Shown here: piece after piece, positions 17,515 through 26,986 of the stretch | Layout of the letters: each line of letters starts with the position of its first letter | Position numbering within the stretch: position 1 is the stretch's first letter | Source of the DNA: Lachnospiraceae bacterium | GTDB taxonomy: Bacteria; Bacillota; Clostridia; Lachnospirales; Lachnospiraceae | Length of the DNA: 64,000 nt | Assembly (NCBI GenBank): GCA_014804655.1 | Contig: JAAUZK010000010.1 | Span: 64,502 to 128,501, forward strand | Direction of reading: 5' to 3' | The notes under the pieces: generated by a model | Told to the model about the DNA's origin: nothing | Database searches by the model: none | Seen by the model: the letters and a program-made list of their open reading frames with translations, nothing else | Position numbers and translations under genes: made by a program

Positions 17515-18876
17515 ATGGGAGAGCAGGATAAAGAACAAAGCGGCATAGAGCAGGGCGCGGTCAAGGAACAGGCAGAATATACGCCGCCTGTACAGCCGGA
17601 TTTTCTGCGTGAAACGATAAAACAGAAGCCGGTCAATAAGAAGAAGCTGATCAGAAGAACTGTGATCACGGTGGTGATGGCAGTCGTTTTCGGTCTGGTG
17701 GCATGTGTGACGTTCCTGGTACTTGAGCCTGTTATCAGCAATCGTCTGTACCCGGAAGAGGAAGCAGAGGAAGTGCAGTTCCCGGAAGAGACCGTGACGG
17801 AAGAGATGAAGCCTGAGGATATGCTGGTTGAGGAAGAGAAAGAGCCTGAGGTGGAGATCGTGCAGGCGGAGCTGGAAGATGAGCAGATCGAAAAACTGCT
17901 GTCACAGGTACAGTTCGGACTGGAAGATTATCAGGCGCTTTACGGGGAACTGGCTGAGGTGGCGCAGACGGCAGGGCGGTCTATCGTGACCGTAACCGGG
18001 GTCGTATCGGACGTGGACTGGTTCAATGATATTTATGAAAACGAGGCTTCTGCTTCGGGAATTATTGTAGCGAATAATGGTAAGTCTATTTTGATCTTAG
18101 TCAGCGGCGGAACGCTGAATAATGTGGATAGTATTATTGTAACATTCTGCGATCAGGCGAAAGTCAATGCGGAACTTGTACAGAAAGATGTCACGACGGG
18201 ACTGGCAGTCCTCTCGGTGCCGCTTATGAGCATAGAGGAAGAGACGATGGACGTTATAGACATTGCGAATCTGGGCAGTTCCAATAACAGCAATCTTCTT
18301 GGAACGCCTGTCATGGCGCTGGGCAGTCCGATGGGAACGAGCGGGTCGGTCTGTTACGGTGTAGTGACTTCTGCGGGAACAGTGTTAGATCAACCTGATT
18401 CCGCATATAAGACGATTACAACGGATATATATGCCAGCCGTAATGCGACGGGGGTGCTCGTCAATCTGAAAGGGATGGTCATCGGCATTATTGATAATGT
18501 CAACACAAGCAATGATATGGGAAATCTGTTGACCGCATACGGCATATCTGAGTTGAAGAGAACGATCGAAAAGATGTCCAATGATAAGGAAAGAGCTTAT
18601 CTTGGTATCCGTGGCGCTGATGTGACGAAAGAGGCAAGCGAGGAACTGAATATCCCGCAGGGTGCATATATTAAAGGGATCGAAATGGATTCTCCCGCAA
18701 TGGCGGCAGGGATACAGAGCGGCGACGTGGTGGTGCAGATCAATGAGACACCGGTTAACACTTATAACGATCTGCTCACGGTTCTGTATAATGCCAATCC
18801 GGAGGATACGCTGACTTTCCTGCTGATGCGGCAGGGACGAGAGATGAACGCAACGGTGACATTGGGAACGAGATAG
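17515..18876 (+). CDS. HtrA/DegP-like PDZ protein lacking the catalytic triad
   Basis: A 453-residue membrane-anchored protein with HtrA architecture: a basic cytoplasmic tail, one transmembrane helix (about 46-70), a Glu-rich linker, a trypsin-fold domain (about 150-345) and a C-terminal PDZ domain ('YLGIRGADVTKEA', 'AMAAGIQSGDVVVQINETPV'). The fold landmarks are recognisable ('ASGIIVANNGKSILILVSGG', 'TGLAVLSV', 'GSPMGTSGSVCYGVV'), but the three catalytic positions are lost: the NHV histidine position reads 'LVSGG', the TDLAV aspartate is G, and GNSGGPL reads 'SRNATGVL'. It is therefore probably a pseudoprotease that binds rather than cuts. Confidence 0.85.
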   Translation: MGEQDKEQSGIEQGAVKEQAEYTPPVQPDFLRETIKQKPVNKKKLIRRTVITVVMAVVFGLVACVTFLVLEPVISNRLYPEEEAEEVQFPEETVTEEMKPEDMLVEEEKEPEVEIVQAELEDEQIEKLLSQVQFGLEDYQALYGELAEVAQTAGRSIVTVTGVVSDVDWFNDIYENEASASGIIVANNGKSILILVSGGTLNNVDSIIVTFCDQAKVNAELVQKDVTTGLAVLSVPLMSIEEETMDVIDIANLGSSNNSNLLGTPVMALGSPMGTSGSVCYGVVTSAGTVLDQPDSAYKTITTDIYASRNATGVLVNLKGMVIGIIDNVNTSNDMGNLLTAYGISELKRTIEKMSNDKERAYLGIRGADVTKEASEELNIPQGAYIKGIEMDSPAMAAGIQSGDVVVQINETPVNTYNDLLTVLYNANPEDTLTFLLMRQGREMNATVTLGTR

Positions 18877-19016
18877 GCTGTAAAATTATGCCGGGGTGTG
18901 CTTATGCCATCGGTAATCGGAGACTCCGCATAGGTTGTGTCTGCGCGCATTTGACATAAGCCTGTATTATGAGGCGCTTCGATAGAATAAAAATCATGCG
19001 CAGGAATGAGGATAGG

Positions 19017-19961
19017 ATGAAGTATATTAAGGATTATAAAGAGGGCGACAGAGTATTTGATATCTATCTGTGCAAACATAAGCAGTCCGCGGTTACGAAG
19101 AACGGCAAACCATATGATAACGTGATCCTGCAGGACAAGACAGGAACCGTGGATGCTAAGATCTGGGACCCTAATAATGCAGGAATCGAGGATTTCGATA
19201 CATTAGATTACATAGAAGTGTATGGGGATGTAACCAGTTTTCAGGGAGCGAACCAGGTTAATGTGAAGCGCATCCGCAAGTGCAATGAGGGTGAGTATGA
19301 TCCCGCGGATTATCTTCCCGTAAGTAAATACCCGATCGAGGATATGATGAAAGAGCTGTTGGCACTGATCGACAGCATCGGGAATCCATATCTGAAGAAA
19401 TTGCTGCAGGCATTTTTTGTGGAAGACGAGGCATTTGTGAAGGTATTCAAACAATCCTCTGCGGCAAAGACAGTGCACCATGGTTTTGTGGGCGGCCTGT
19501 TGCAGCACACGCTTGCAGTGGCGAGACTGTGCGATTATTTTAGCAGTCAATATGCCGTTTTGAACAGAGATCTCCTGCTGACGGCGGCGATCTGTCATGA
19601 TATCGGCAAGACGAAAGAGTTATCTCTTTTCCCACAGAATGATTATACGGACGACGGACAGTTTCTTGGGCATATTGTAATCGGCAGTGAGATGATCGGG
19701 GAGAAGATCAGGATGATAGACGGATTCCCGGCGTTGCTTGCAGGGGAACTGAAGCACTGCATTCTGGCGCATCACGGGGAGTATTTGTTCGGATCACCAA
19801 AGAAACCTGCTATTGTGGAAGCGGTCGCGCTGACCTTTGCGGACAATACCGATGCGAAGATGGAGACCTTCACGGAACTTCTGGATAGTACGAATGAAAC
19901 GGGGTGGCTTGGGTATAACAGGCTGTTTGAGTCTAATGTGAGAGGGACTAAGGTAGAGTAG
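19017..19961 (+). CDS. YhaM-like 3'-5' exoribonuclease (OB fold plus HD domain)
   Basis: A 314-residue protein with an N-terminal OB-fold nucleic-acid-binding domain ('NVILQDKTGTVDAKIWD', residues about 35-55) and an HD hydrolase domain ('HHGFVGGLLQHTLAVARL', 'ICHDIGKTKEL', 'HCILAHHGEYLFGSPKKP'). This is the layout of YhaM/CbfA exonucleases, which trim RNA and DNA in a manganese-dependent way. The start at 19017 (MKYIKDYKEGD) follows GAGGATAG and matches the family N-terminus; an upstream ATG at 18969 in the same frame has no ribosome binding site. It precedes the RNA methyltransferase by 25 bp, so a small RNA-metabolism operon is likely. Confidence 0.9.
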   Translation: MKYIKDYKEGDRVFDIYLCKHKQSAVTKNGKPYDNVILQDKTGTVDAKIWDPNNAGIEDFDTLDYIEVYGDVTSFQGANQVNVKRIRKCNEGEYDPADYLPVSKYPIEDMMKELLALIDSIGNPYLKKLLQAFFVEDEAFVKVFKQSSAAKTVHHGFVGGLLQHTLAVARLCDYFSSQYAVLNRDLLLTAAICHDIGKTKELSLFPQNDYTDDGQFLGHIVIGSEMIGEKIRMIDGFPALLAGELKHCILAHHGEYLFGSPKKPAIVEAVALTFADNTDAKMETFTELLDSTNETGWLGYNRLFESNVRGTKVE

Positions 19962-19986
19962 GATAGCGAAAGAGGTATGACGACCT

Positions 19987-21540
19987 ATGGATTACGGAAA
20001 GTATCAGAAAAATGATATTGTCACGGTCAAGATAGAGGATATCGGCAATGACGGTGAAGGAATCGGCAAGGCGGAGGGATATACGCTTTTCGTAAAAGAT
20101 GCGGTTATCGGCGATGTGGTGGAGGCGAGAATCACCAAATGTAAGAAGAATTATGGTTATGCGAGAGTAGAGAAGGTGGTAACGCCTTCTTCTTTTCGTG
20201 TGGAACCTAAGTGCAGATTCCACAGACAGTGCGGCGGTTGCCAGATTCAGGCTATGAGCTATGACAGGCAGTTGATCTATAAACAGGATAAGGTACGGGG
20301 AAATCTGATCCGCATCGGCGGATTTGCACCGGAGCTGGTGGATGCTGTGACGGAACCGATCGTCGGCATGGAGGAGCCGTGGCACTATCGTAATAAGGCG
20401 CAGTATCCGGTAGGATATGATAAGAACGGGAATCTTGTCACCGGTTTCTATGCGGGCAGGACACATGACATTATAGCAAACACTGACTGCGCGTTAGGCG
20501 CGCCGGAGAATCAGGTCATTCTTGAGGCGGTTTTAGACTATATGCGAGAAAACCATGTAATCGCGTATCGTGAGGCAGAGGGCACCGGACTGGTGCGCCA
20601 TGTGCTGATCCGGACAGGATTTCAGTCGGGGGAAATCATGGTATGCATTGTGATTAACGGAAGGAAGTTGCCGGCAGAGGAGAGGCTGGTTGAGCGGTTG
20701 ACAGGGCTGAGATTCTCAGAAGGTGAAGGAAGAATGACAAGCATCTCTGTCAGCGTTAACACTGAGAAGACGAACGTAATTATGGGGAAGGAAATCCGGG
20801 TGCTCTGGGGGCAGGATCGGATTCACGATACGTTAGGTGGAATATCTTTTGCGATTTCTCCGTTGTCCTTCTATCAGGTTAATCCCGTGCAGACAGAGAA
20901 ATTGTATGCTCTCGCACTGGATTATGCCGGATTGACAGGGAAAGAGACCGTCTGGGACTTGTACTGCGGAATCGGAACGATATCCCTATTTATGGTGAAG
21001 AAGGCAAAGCAGGTGTATGGGGTGGAAGTAGTTCCGGAGGCGATTGCGGATGCCGGAGAGAATGCCCGCGATAATGGGATCAGTAACGTGGAGTTCTTCG
21101 TTGGAAAGGCGGAAGCAGTATTGCCGGCATTTTATGAGGGGAAATTGAATACGGATGGTGTGTCGGGAGAGGGAAACGGCAAGGAAATGGAATTGTCGCA
21201 CGAGCGGATGCGGCATCCTGACGTAATTGTGGTAGATCCGCCACGTAAGGGATGTGATGAGAAGTGTCTGGAGACAATGCTTGCGATGAAACCGGAGAGG
21301 ATTGTGTATGTGAGCTGTGATTCGGCTACGTTGGCGAGGGATTTGAAGGTACTGTGTGAAGGCGGTTATGAGTTGAAGAGAGTGCGGGCTGTGGATCAGT
21401 TTGGGCATAGTGTGCATGTGGAATCTGTGTGTCAGTTGGTAAGGAAGGAGACTGAGAGCAGTGCGGGAGAAAACATAACGAAGAGAAAGATAAATTACCG
21501 AGAGGAGGAAGTACTGAACCGCGGGTGTATTTATGGATAG
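19987..21540 (+). CDS. RNA (uracil-C5)-methyltransferase, RlmD/TrmA family
   Basis: A 517-residue SAM-dependent enzyme that methylates uridine at C5 in rRNA or tRNA. It has an N-terminal TRAM domain (about 1-65), an iron-sulfur motif 'CRFHRQCGGCQ' (about 73-83) with a distal cysteine, the SAM-binding 'WDLYCGIGTISLFM', the catalytic 'DPPRKGCDEKCLE' and 'YVSCDSATLARDL'. The iron-sulfur cluster points to the rRNA (RlmD/RlmCD) branch, but the exact site cannot be fixed. The C-terminus carries an extra tail of about 35 residues. It follows the YhaM-like gene. Confidence 0.93.
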   Translation: MDYGKYQKNDIVTVKIEDIGNDGEGIGKAEGYTLFVKDAVIGDVVEARITKCKKNYGYARVEKVVTPSSFRVEPKCRFHRQCGGCQIQAMSYDRQLIYKQDKVRGNLIRIGGFAPELVDAVTEPIVGMEEPWHYRNKAQYPVGYDKNGNLVTGFYAGRTHDIIANTDCALGAPENQVILEAVLDYMRENHVIAYREAEGTGLVRHVLIRTGFQSGEIMVCIVINGRKLPAEERLVERLTGLRFSEGEGRMTSISVSVNTEKTNVIMGKEIRVLWGQDRIHDTLGGISFAISPLSFYQVNPVQTEKLYALALDYAGLTGKETVWDLYCGIGTISLFMVKKAKQVYGVEVVPEAIADAGENARDNGISNVEFFVGKAEAVLPAFYEGKLNTDGVSGEGNGKEMELSHERMRHPDVIVVDPPRKGCDEKCLETMLAMKPERIVYVSCDSATLARDLKVLCEGGYELKRVRAVDQFGHSVHVESVCQLVRKETESSAGENITKRKINYREEEVLNRGCIYG

Positions 21541-21576
21541 ATTGGAAAAGAGATGGGCAATGATGGGAGGAAGCAG

Positions 21577-22206
21577 ATGGAGGAAGTAAGTAAAGCACTA
21601 GGGCACGATGACGAGTCAGGATTCTTGTTTGCACAGGAAATGCTCGCAGGAGATGTGACTGCAGCAGTAAATTTTGACAGATTGATGAGACATCCGCAGC
21701 AGGGATTTATTATTATGGAGTACTTATTATGCGAAGAAGAGCAAATGCGAAAACATAATACTACTCCATATACAAGTCACCCTAACAAATATTGGGATTT
21801 AAACAGGCGTAAATTTTTATCTCTGTGGAGAGCCGCGCTGGATTTGAAGGGAACATTGTACTTAGTCAACTACGCAAAAAGCGGTACGGAGTTTGAGGAT
21901 CAAATATTACTGATTAAAGTAAAGGGAATGAATGAAAAAGGTATATTTGATCAGGAAAGTACCCAGTTTACCAGAAGAAGCTTTCAGGCATGGTTCAGAG
22001 ATTTAAATCGGGCTTGTCTGGGACCGGAAGAGAGCATTCTTGCAAGGACGCCTATATATGTCAGAAAGGGTTTTTATCATTCAAAAAATAATTGTTCGTT
22101 TATGAGAGGTAAAGCTGACTATTATACATTTGATGAGTCAGAAACTTGGATATATGGAAGGTATCGCGCCTGCAAAGAATGTTACCCAAATAGAAATTAT
22201 CAGTAG
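21577..22206 (+). CDS. Hypothetical protein with C-terminal Cys/His motif
   Basis: A 209-residue soluble protein that I do not recognise as a named family. The start at 21577 is set by GGGAGGA 6 nt upstream. The last 45 residues show 'YHSKNNCSFMRG..' followed after a short spacer by 'RACKECYP'. This His-Cys-Cys-Cys pattern resembles the small metal-binding tails found at the ends of assorted bacterial proteins and probably binds zinc. The middle ('NRRKFLSLWRAALDLKGTLYLVNYA') has no diagnostic motif. It is separated by 36 bp from the upstream methyltransferase and 13 bp from the ArsC-like gene, which suggests cotranscription. Confidence 0.6.
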   Translation: MEEVSKALGHDDESGFLFAQEMLAGDVTAAVNFDRLMRHPQQGFIIMEYLLCEEEQMRKHNTTPYTSHPNKYWDLNRRKFLSLWRAALDLKGTLYLVNYAKSGTEFEDQILLIKVKGMNEKGIFDQESTQFTRRSFQAWFRDLNRACLGPEESILARTPIYVRKGFYHSKNNCSFMRGKADYYTFDESETWIYGRYRACKECYPNRNYQ

Positions 22207-22219
22207 GAGGTGAAATTAT

Positions 22220-22585
22220 ATGGGAGAAAGAGAAATGCTGTTTATAGAATATCCAAAATGTTCTACCTGCCAAAAGGCCAAGAAGTGGCTGGACGGACAT
22301 AACATTACATATACGAACCGTCATATTGTGGAAAATAATCCTTCTTATGACGAATTAAAAGAATGGTATGAAAAAAGCGGATTGCCGCTTAAGAAGTTTT
22401 TCAATACAAGCGGTCTCATGTATAAAGATATGAGTCTGAAAGATAAGCTTCCGACCATGAGTGAAGAAGAACAGCTAAAGCTTCTTGCGACTAACGGAAT
22501 GCTCGTGAAGCGTCCGCTTATCGTGGGTGATGATCTGGTAATTACGGGATTTAGGGAAGCAGAGTGGATGGAGAAACTGCAATAA
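22220..22585 (+). CDS. ArsC/Spx-family thioredoxin-fold protein
   Basis: A 121-residue protein of the arsenate reductase-like family. It has the CxxC redox pair in 'YPKCSTCQKAKKWL' (residues about 10-23) and the C-terminal 'MLVKRPLIVGDDLVITGF' signature, where the arginine belongs to the ArsC active site. The spacing matches Spx/YffB-like members; it could be a glutathione- or thiol-dependent reductase or a transcriptional Spx-type regulator. AGGAGGTGA is 6 nt before the ATG. No arsenic resistance genes are near, so arsenate reduction is not implied. Confidence 0.88.
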   Translation: MGEREMLFIEYPKCSTCQKAKKWLDGHNITYTNRHIVENNPSYDELKEWYEKSGLPLKKFFNTSGLMYKDMSLKDKLPTMSEEEQLKLLATNGMLVKRPLIVGDDLVITGFREAEWMEKLQ

Positions 22586-22636
22586 GAATTGCAAGGCGGA
22601 CACGCAGATTTGCATGCGACAGAAGATAAATTCCGA

Positions 22637-22665
22637 TTGGAATAAAACGCCGGATTTGCTATAAT
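22637..22665 (+). promoter_or_regulatory. Sigma-A promoter of the esterase/alpha-glucosidase operon
   Basis: TTGGAA (22637-22642) and a perfect TATAAT (22660-22665) are 17 bp apart. The site lies in the 131-bp gap before the SGNH hydrolase gene at 22717. Confidence 0.6.
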
Positions 22666-22716
22666 TGGCGTATACCAAAATCAGGAAATAATACATATGC
22701 GGACAGGAGAAAAAAC

Positions 22717-23844
22717 ATGACACCAAACCCGAATTTAAAGACATATAATTTGCAGGAAATTGAACATTACAAGATCTACGGTCGAACCGATGAGACGCAG
22801 AACCCGCTGCCGCTGTTTTTCAATGGGAGTGGTATTGAAGTGAATGTAACGGGAACAGAGCTGTGGATCGATATTGATGTGGATTATGATATGCATGAGC
22901 CATGGATCTGGACGGCGCTTAACGGTGCATTTATGAGCAGGCAGATGCTGGCAGCAGGTATGTATTCGTTGTGTCTTTTCAGGAGCATGAGTCCGGAGGC
23001 TGTCAAGAATGTGCAGTTTTTCAGAGAATTGCAGGCGATGTCGGAGGACAATACCTGCCGTTTGTTGATTAAGGGATTGCGCAGCGATGGTGAATTTCGT
23101 CCGGTGGCGGCTAAGCGTTATAAACTGGAATTTATTGGCGACAGCATCACTTCTGGAGAGGGAACATACGGAGCAAAGGAGGATACGGACTGGCTGGCCA
23201 TGTATATGAGCTGTAGCAGGGATTATGTAAGGATGGTTTCCGATGCGCTGGGTGCGGAGTATCGTATGGTATCTCAGGGCGGCTGGGGCGTACTGTGCGG
23301 CTGGGATAATGATCCGCGCCACAATATACCGTCCCGCTATGAGAAGATATGCGGTCTGGCGGAGGGAGAGATGAATGAGCATCTGGGCGCGGCTAAGCCT
23401 TATGACTTTACAAGCTGGGTGCCGGATGTCATTATTGTGAATCTGGGCACGAATGACGCCAGCGCGTTCAATCAGCCGGCGTGGACAGATCCTATGACGG
23501 GACAGACCTTTCAACAGAGAAAAGAGGCAGACGGAACCTATAATGCAGAAGACCTTGCACGCTTCAAACAGGCTGTGATTGATTTCCTCGGAATGATACG
23601 CAGGAACAATCCGACTTCTCATATCGTGTGGGCATATGGCATGCTGGGGTATGACCTGACATTGGCAATCACGGACGCCATGAATACTTACCAGCGACAA
23701 ACAGGAGATACCAATACCGCGTTCCTGCAATTACCTGATACGACGGATGAGACGGTGGGATCTCATGCTCATCCCGGAGAAAAGTCCCATGCAAGGGCGG
23801 CGCAGGTAGTCATTGAATATTTGGAAAAATTTCTGGGAGCATAA
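22717..23844 (+). CDS. SGNH/GDSL esterase, CE2 acetylxylan esterase-like
   Basis: A 375-residue two-domain esterase. Residues about 1-130 form a beta-rich carbohydrate-binding-like jelly roll, and the remainder is an SGNH domain: 'FIGDSITSGEG' with the serine nucleophile near residue 142, 'SQGGWGVL', 'VNLGTNDAS' and the C-terminal 'HAHPGEKSH' with the catalytic histidine. This order matches carbohydrate esterase family 2, which removes acetyl groups from xylan and related glycans. No signal peptide is seen, so it likely acts in the cytoplasm on imported oligosaccharides. It shares an operon with the GH31 enzyme 26 bp downstream, which agrees with glycan degradation. Confidence 0.85.
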   Translation: MTPNPNLKTYNLQEIEHYKIYGRTDETQNPLPLFFNGSGIEVNVTGTELWIDIDVDYDMHEPWIWTALNGAFMSRQMLAAGMYSLCLFRSMSPEAVKNVQFFRELQAMSEDNTCRLLIKGLRSDGEFRPVAAKRYKLEFIGDSITSGEGTYGAKEDTDWLAMYMSCSRDYVRMVSDALGAEYRMVSQGGWGVLCGWDNDPRHNIPSRYEKICGLAEGEMNEHLGAAKPYDFTSWVPDVIIVNLGTNDASAFNQPAWTDPMTGQTFQQRKEADGTYNAEDLARFKQAVIDFLGMIRRNNPTSHIVWAYGMLGYDLTLAITDAMNTYQRQTGDTNTAFLQLPDTTDETVGSHAHPGEKSHARAAQVVIEYLEKFLGA

Positions 23845-23870
23845 GAAGGCAGCAAAGCTAAGAGAAAGGT

Positions 23871-25871
23871 ATGGGTATAAGTATGATAAAAAGATACGTA
23901 TTCGGGAATCCCATTGAGACGGACGCGGTTTTAAATAAGCCGGAAGTCTGTACGTGGAGCAATGACAGACTGTGTTTTCGGGAAAACACATTGGAATGTG
24001 GGTTGGAAGAAGATGAGATCGTATATGGACTGGGACAGAATGTGAGGGGAATTAACAAGCGTGGCTGGATCTATGAGAGCAATTGTACGGACGATCCCCA
24101 GCATACCGAGAGTAAGCGCTCGCTGTATGGTGCGCACAATTTTCTGTTGCTTGACGGGGAGAAGAAGCTGGGCATCTTCGTAGATACGCCTTCTAAAGTT
24201 GTCTTCGATATAGGGTATACCGATCATAATCGGATGCGCATCGCACTACAGACCCCGGATTTTGAATTATATATGATTGAAGGAGAGAGCCTTAGCGGGA
24301 TCATAAAGGAGTTCCGCGGATTAATCGGCAGAAGTTATATTCCGCCGCGGTGGGCATTCGGTTACGGACAGAGCCGCTGGGGATATCGTTCGGCCGAGGA
24401 CATCAGGCAGGTGGTAAAGAATTATCGAGACAATCAGATCCCTTTGGACAGTGTATATCTGGATATCGACTATATGGAGCGATATAAAGATTTCACGGTG
24501 AATAAGGAGACTTTCCCTGATTTTGAGATGTTTGTGTCGGAAATGAAGGGGCAGGGAATCCACCTCGTGCCGATCATCGACGGCGGTGTCAAGGAAGAGG
24601 TCGGATACGATGTGTACGAAGAAGGCAGGGAAAAAGGATATTTCTGTAAGGATGAGGACGGGAAAGATTTTGTGCTCGGTGTCTGGCCGGGAAGGTGCTG
24701 CCTGCCGGATATGTTGAACGAGGAGGCGGGAAGATGGTTCGGGCGGAAGTATAAAATATTGCTGGATCAGGGCATAGACGGATTCTGGAATGATATGAAT
24801 GAGCCGGCGATTTTTTACTCGGAGAAAGGATTGGCGGAAGTGTTTGAGAAGATAGACCAATACCGCAACCGTAATCTTGATATCAATTCTTTCTTTGCGT
24901 TTCGGGATCTGGCGGAGCACATTTCCAATAATCCGAAAGATTATGCGTCTTTTTATCATAATTATAAAGGGAAAAGATATTGTCATGAAGACGTGCATAA
25001 CCTGTTCGGATATTATATGACGCGTTCGGCGGCAGAGGCGTTTGACGAGCTGTCACCGGAGAAGAGGATTCTGCTTTTTTCCAGAGCATCCTATATCGGA
25101 ATGCACAGATACGGCGGGATCTGGCAGGGAGACAATAATTCATGGTGGTCTCATCTTCTGCTGAATATTCGTATGATGCCGTCCTTGAATATGTGCGGAT
25201 TCCTGTATACGGGAGCGGATATCGGCGGCTTCGGAGCAGACGCTACGGAGGATTTGCTGATCAGATGGTTATCTTTCGGTGTGTTCACACCTCTGATGAG
25301 AAATCACTCAGCGTTGGGAACGAGACTGCAGGAGGCATATCAATTTGGAAACATTGATCTGATGAGAGATGTGATAGGGGTTCGGTATAAACTGCTGCCC
25401 TATCTCTACAGTGAATTTATGAAGGCGGCTCTGCGGGACGAAATGATGTTTAAGCCGCTGGGATTTGTCTATGGTGATGACAGGATAGCGAAACATGTGG
25501 AGGATCAGCTTCTTTTGGGAGATGAGATCATGATTGCGCCCGTGTATGAGCAGAATGCGGTCGGCAGAACGGTGTATTTTCCGGAGCCTATGAAACTGAT
25601 TCGGTTTTGCGGTGGGGAAGTACAGGAGGAAGAAGTCTATACGAAGGGTTATTCCTATGTGGACATGGCTCTGGGAGACGTGTGCGTGTTCCTCAAGGAA
25701 AACCGCATACTGCCGCTAGCGGACGGGGGACAAAGCATCGCGGAGGTGGATTTCGAACACCTGAAACTGCACTTTTACGGAGATCATGTAAAGCCTTATG
25801 AATATTATACGGACGACGGAGAGAGCAGAGACTGCGACCCTGACAGATTTATCAAGATGCTGGAGGCATAA
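23871..25871 (+). CDS. Alpha-glucosidase, glycoside hydrolase family 31
   Basis: A 666-residue GH31 enzyme that removes alpha-linked glucose (or xylose) from oligosaccharide ends. Landmarks are the N-terminal beta-sandwich ('YGLGQNVRGINKRG'), the barrel motif 'FGYGQSRWGYRS', the catalytic nucleophile aspartate in 'GFWNDMNEP', the acid/base region 'RASYIGMHRYGGIWQGDN' and 'WWSHLLLNIRMMPSLNMCGF'. No signal peptide is seen, so it is cytoplasmic. Start choice is uncertain: ATG 23871 is only 2 nt after GAGAAAGG and ATG 23883 is 14 nt after it. It is cotranscribed with the CE2-like esterase. Confidence 0.92.
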   Translation: MGISMIKRYVFGNPIETDAVLNKPEVCTWSNDRLCFRENTLECGLEEDEIVYGLGQNVRGINKRGWIYESNCTDDPQHTESKRSLYGAHNFLLLDGEKKLGIFVDTPSKVVFDIGYTDHNRMRIALQTPDFELYMIEGESLSGIIKEFRGLIGRSYIPPRWAFGYGQSRWGYRSAEDIRQVVKNYRDNQIPLDSVYLDIDYMERYKDFTVNKETFPDFEMFVSEMKGQGIHLVPIIDGGVKEEVGYDVYEEGREKGYFCKDEDGKDFVLGVWPGRCCLPDMLNEEAGRWFGRKYKILLDQGIDGFWNDMNEPAIFYSEKGLAEVFEKIDQYRNRNLDINSFFAFRDLAEHISNNPKDYASFYHNYKGKRYCHEDVHNLFGYYMTRSAAEAFDELSPEKRILLFSRASYIGMHRYGGIWQGDNNSWWSHLLLNIRMMPSLNMCGFLYTGADIGGFGADATEDLLIRWLSFGVFTPLMRNHSALGTRLQEAYQFGNIDLMRDVIGVRYKLLPYLYSEFMKAALRDEMMFKPLGFVYGDDRIAKHVEDQLLLGDEIMIAPVYEQNAVGRTVYFPEPMKLIRFCGGEVQEEEVYTKGYSYVDMALGDVCVFLKENRILPLADGGQSIAEVDFEHLKLHFYGDHVKPYEYYTDDGESRDCDPDRFIKMLEA

Positions 25872-25957
25872 TGTGTCTGTTCCGAAGTAGCAGAAAATAA
25901 GGCGGTCCGGCGGCAGGACAGAACCATAACACAGTGTCGCATAGGAGAATCACACAT

Positions 25958-26173
25958 ATGTTTAAGAGAAAGTCAGCAGCGCAGATACAACATTACGATA
26001 AAGAAACCTACAAGCCGATCTTGAAGTGCAGTATCTGCAACGGAGATCAGGTGGCAGGATTTCGGAATCTGCAGACGGGAAAATTTGAGGAGATCATGCT
26101 TGTCAGGAATACGGCTGATTTAAGAGAATTTATGGAGCGGTACGGAGTAAGCGAGGTACTGAAGGAATATTGA
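25958..26173 (+). CDS. Small conserved-looking hypothetical protein
   Basis: A 71-residue basic-to-acidic soluble protein. It starts 'MFKRKSAAQ' at 25958, 9 nt after AGGAGA. The central 'ILKCSICNGDQVAGFRNLQTGKFEEIMLVR' has a CxxC pair but no second pair, so zinc binding alone is doubtful. The final part is helical ('ADLREFMERYGV'). I cannot name a family. It precedes the TetR gene by 21 bp and may be cotranscribed with it. Confidence 0.6.
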   Translation: MFKRKSAAQIQHYDKETYKPILKCSICNGDQVAGFRNLQTGKFEEIMLVRNTADLREFMERYGVSEVLKEY

Positions 26174-26194
26174 AAAAAGAAAGGTTAAAGTATT

Positions 26195-26764
26195 ATGCCC
26201 AATACGACTAAGTATGCGCTGGAGGCATCGCTTAAGAAGCTGCTTACGAACAGACCGCTTGATAAGATAACAATCAATGACCTCACATCGGATTGCGGGA
26301 TCAGCCGGATGTCTTTCTACTATCATTTCAAGGATATATATGATCTGGTGGAATGGTGCTGTATCGAGGATGGACGCAAGGCGCTTCAGGGTAAGAAGAC
26401 CTACGATACATGGAAGGAAGGCATATATCAGATCTTTGAGGCCGTCATGGAGAATAAAACATTTATTTTGAATGTTTACCGATCTGTCGGCAGAGATAAG
26501 ATTGAGAATTATCTCCACAAACTGACCTATCAGTTGATTGCGGACGTAGTGGAAGAAAAGTGTGAGGGCGTGGATCTGCCGCAGGAGGATAAGGAGTTTA
26601 TTGCCGGATTCTATAAATACGGTTTCGTCGGGATTATGCTCGACTGGATCGAGCGGGGGATGAAAGATGACTACGGCGTGATCGTGGAGATGATGAGTGT
26701 TACCTTACACGGGAGCATTGCGAATTCCATACATAACTTTGAAGAGTGGAAGCAACGTTTTTAA
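26195..26764 (+). CDS. TetR/AcrR-family transcriptional regulator
   Basis: A 189-residue repressor-type protein. The N-terminal helix-turn-helix reads 'LTNRPLDKITINDLTSDCGISRMSFYYHFKDIYDLVEW' (residues about 14-52), the typical TetR pattern. The C-terminal helical part resembles the DhaS/YezE-type ligand domain of Firmicutes. A terminator follows, so it is not in the same transcript as the oleate hydratase downstream, but the adjacency suggests it could control that gene, possibly in response to fatty acids. That link is inference. Confidence 0.9.
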   Translation: MPNTTKYALEASLKKLLTNRPLDKITINDLTSDCGISRMSFYYHFKDIYDLVEWCCIEDGRKALQGKKTYDTWKEGIYQIFEAVMENKTFILNVYRSVGRDKIENYLHKLTYQLIADVVEEKCEGVDLPQEDKEFIAGFYKYGFVGIMLDWIERGMKDDYGVIVEMMSVTLHGSIANSIHNFEEWKQRF

Positions 26765-26772
26765 TCAAATGA

Positions 26773-26809
26773 GGCGGAATGATAAGTTTTTTATCATTTC
26801 GTCTTTTTT
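26773..26809 (+). terminator. Rho-independent terminator after the TetR gene
   Basis: GGCGGAATGATA pairs with TATCATTTCGTC (with G-U pairs) around a short loop and is followed by TTTTTT. Confidence 0.85.
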
Positions 26810-26986
26810 GTAAATGGGATTATGGAAAATATAGGCATATGATAGGGGCATGAGCAGATATCGCTGATGTACAGACGGATGGAAACAGGGCAGCTACTGA
26901 TCCGGCAGATCTTCCTGCATAATAAGAGACAGGAAGATAACGACATCAGGCGATACATAGAACCAATAAGAAAGGTGGATATGAAA

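Noticed and set aside
22735-23730. Minus-strand open frame of 331 codons opposite the esterase gene
   Set aside because: Shadow of the SGNH hydrolase, which has complete catalytic motifs on the plus strand.
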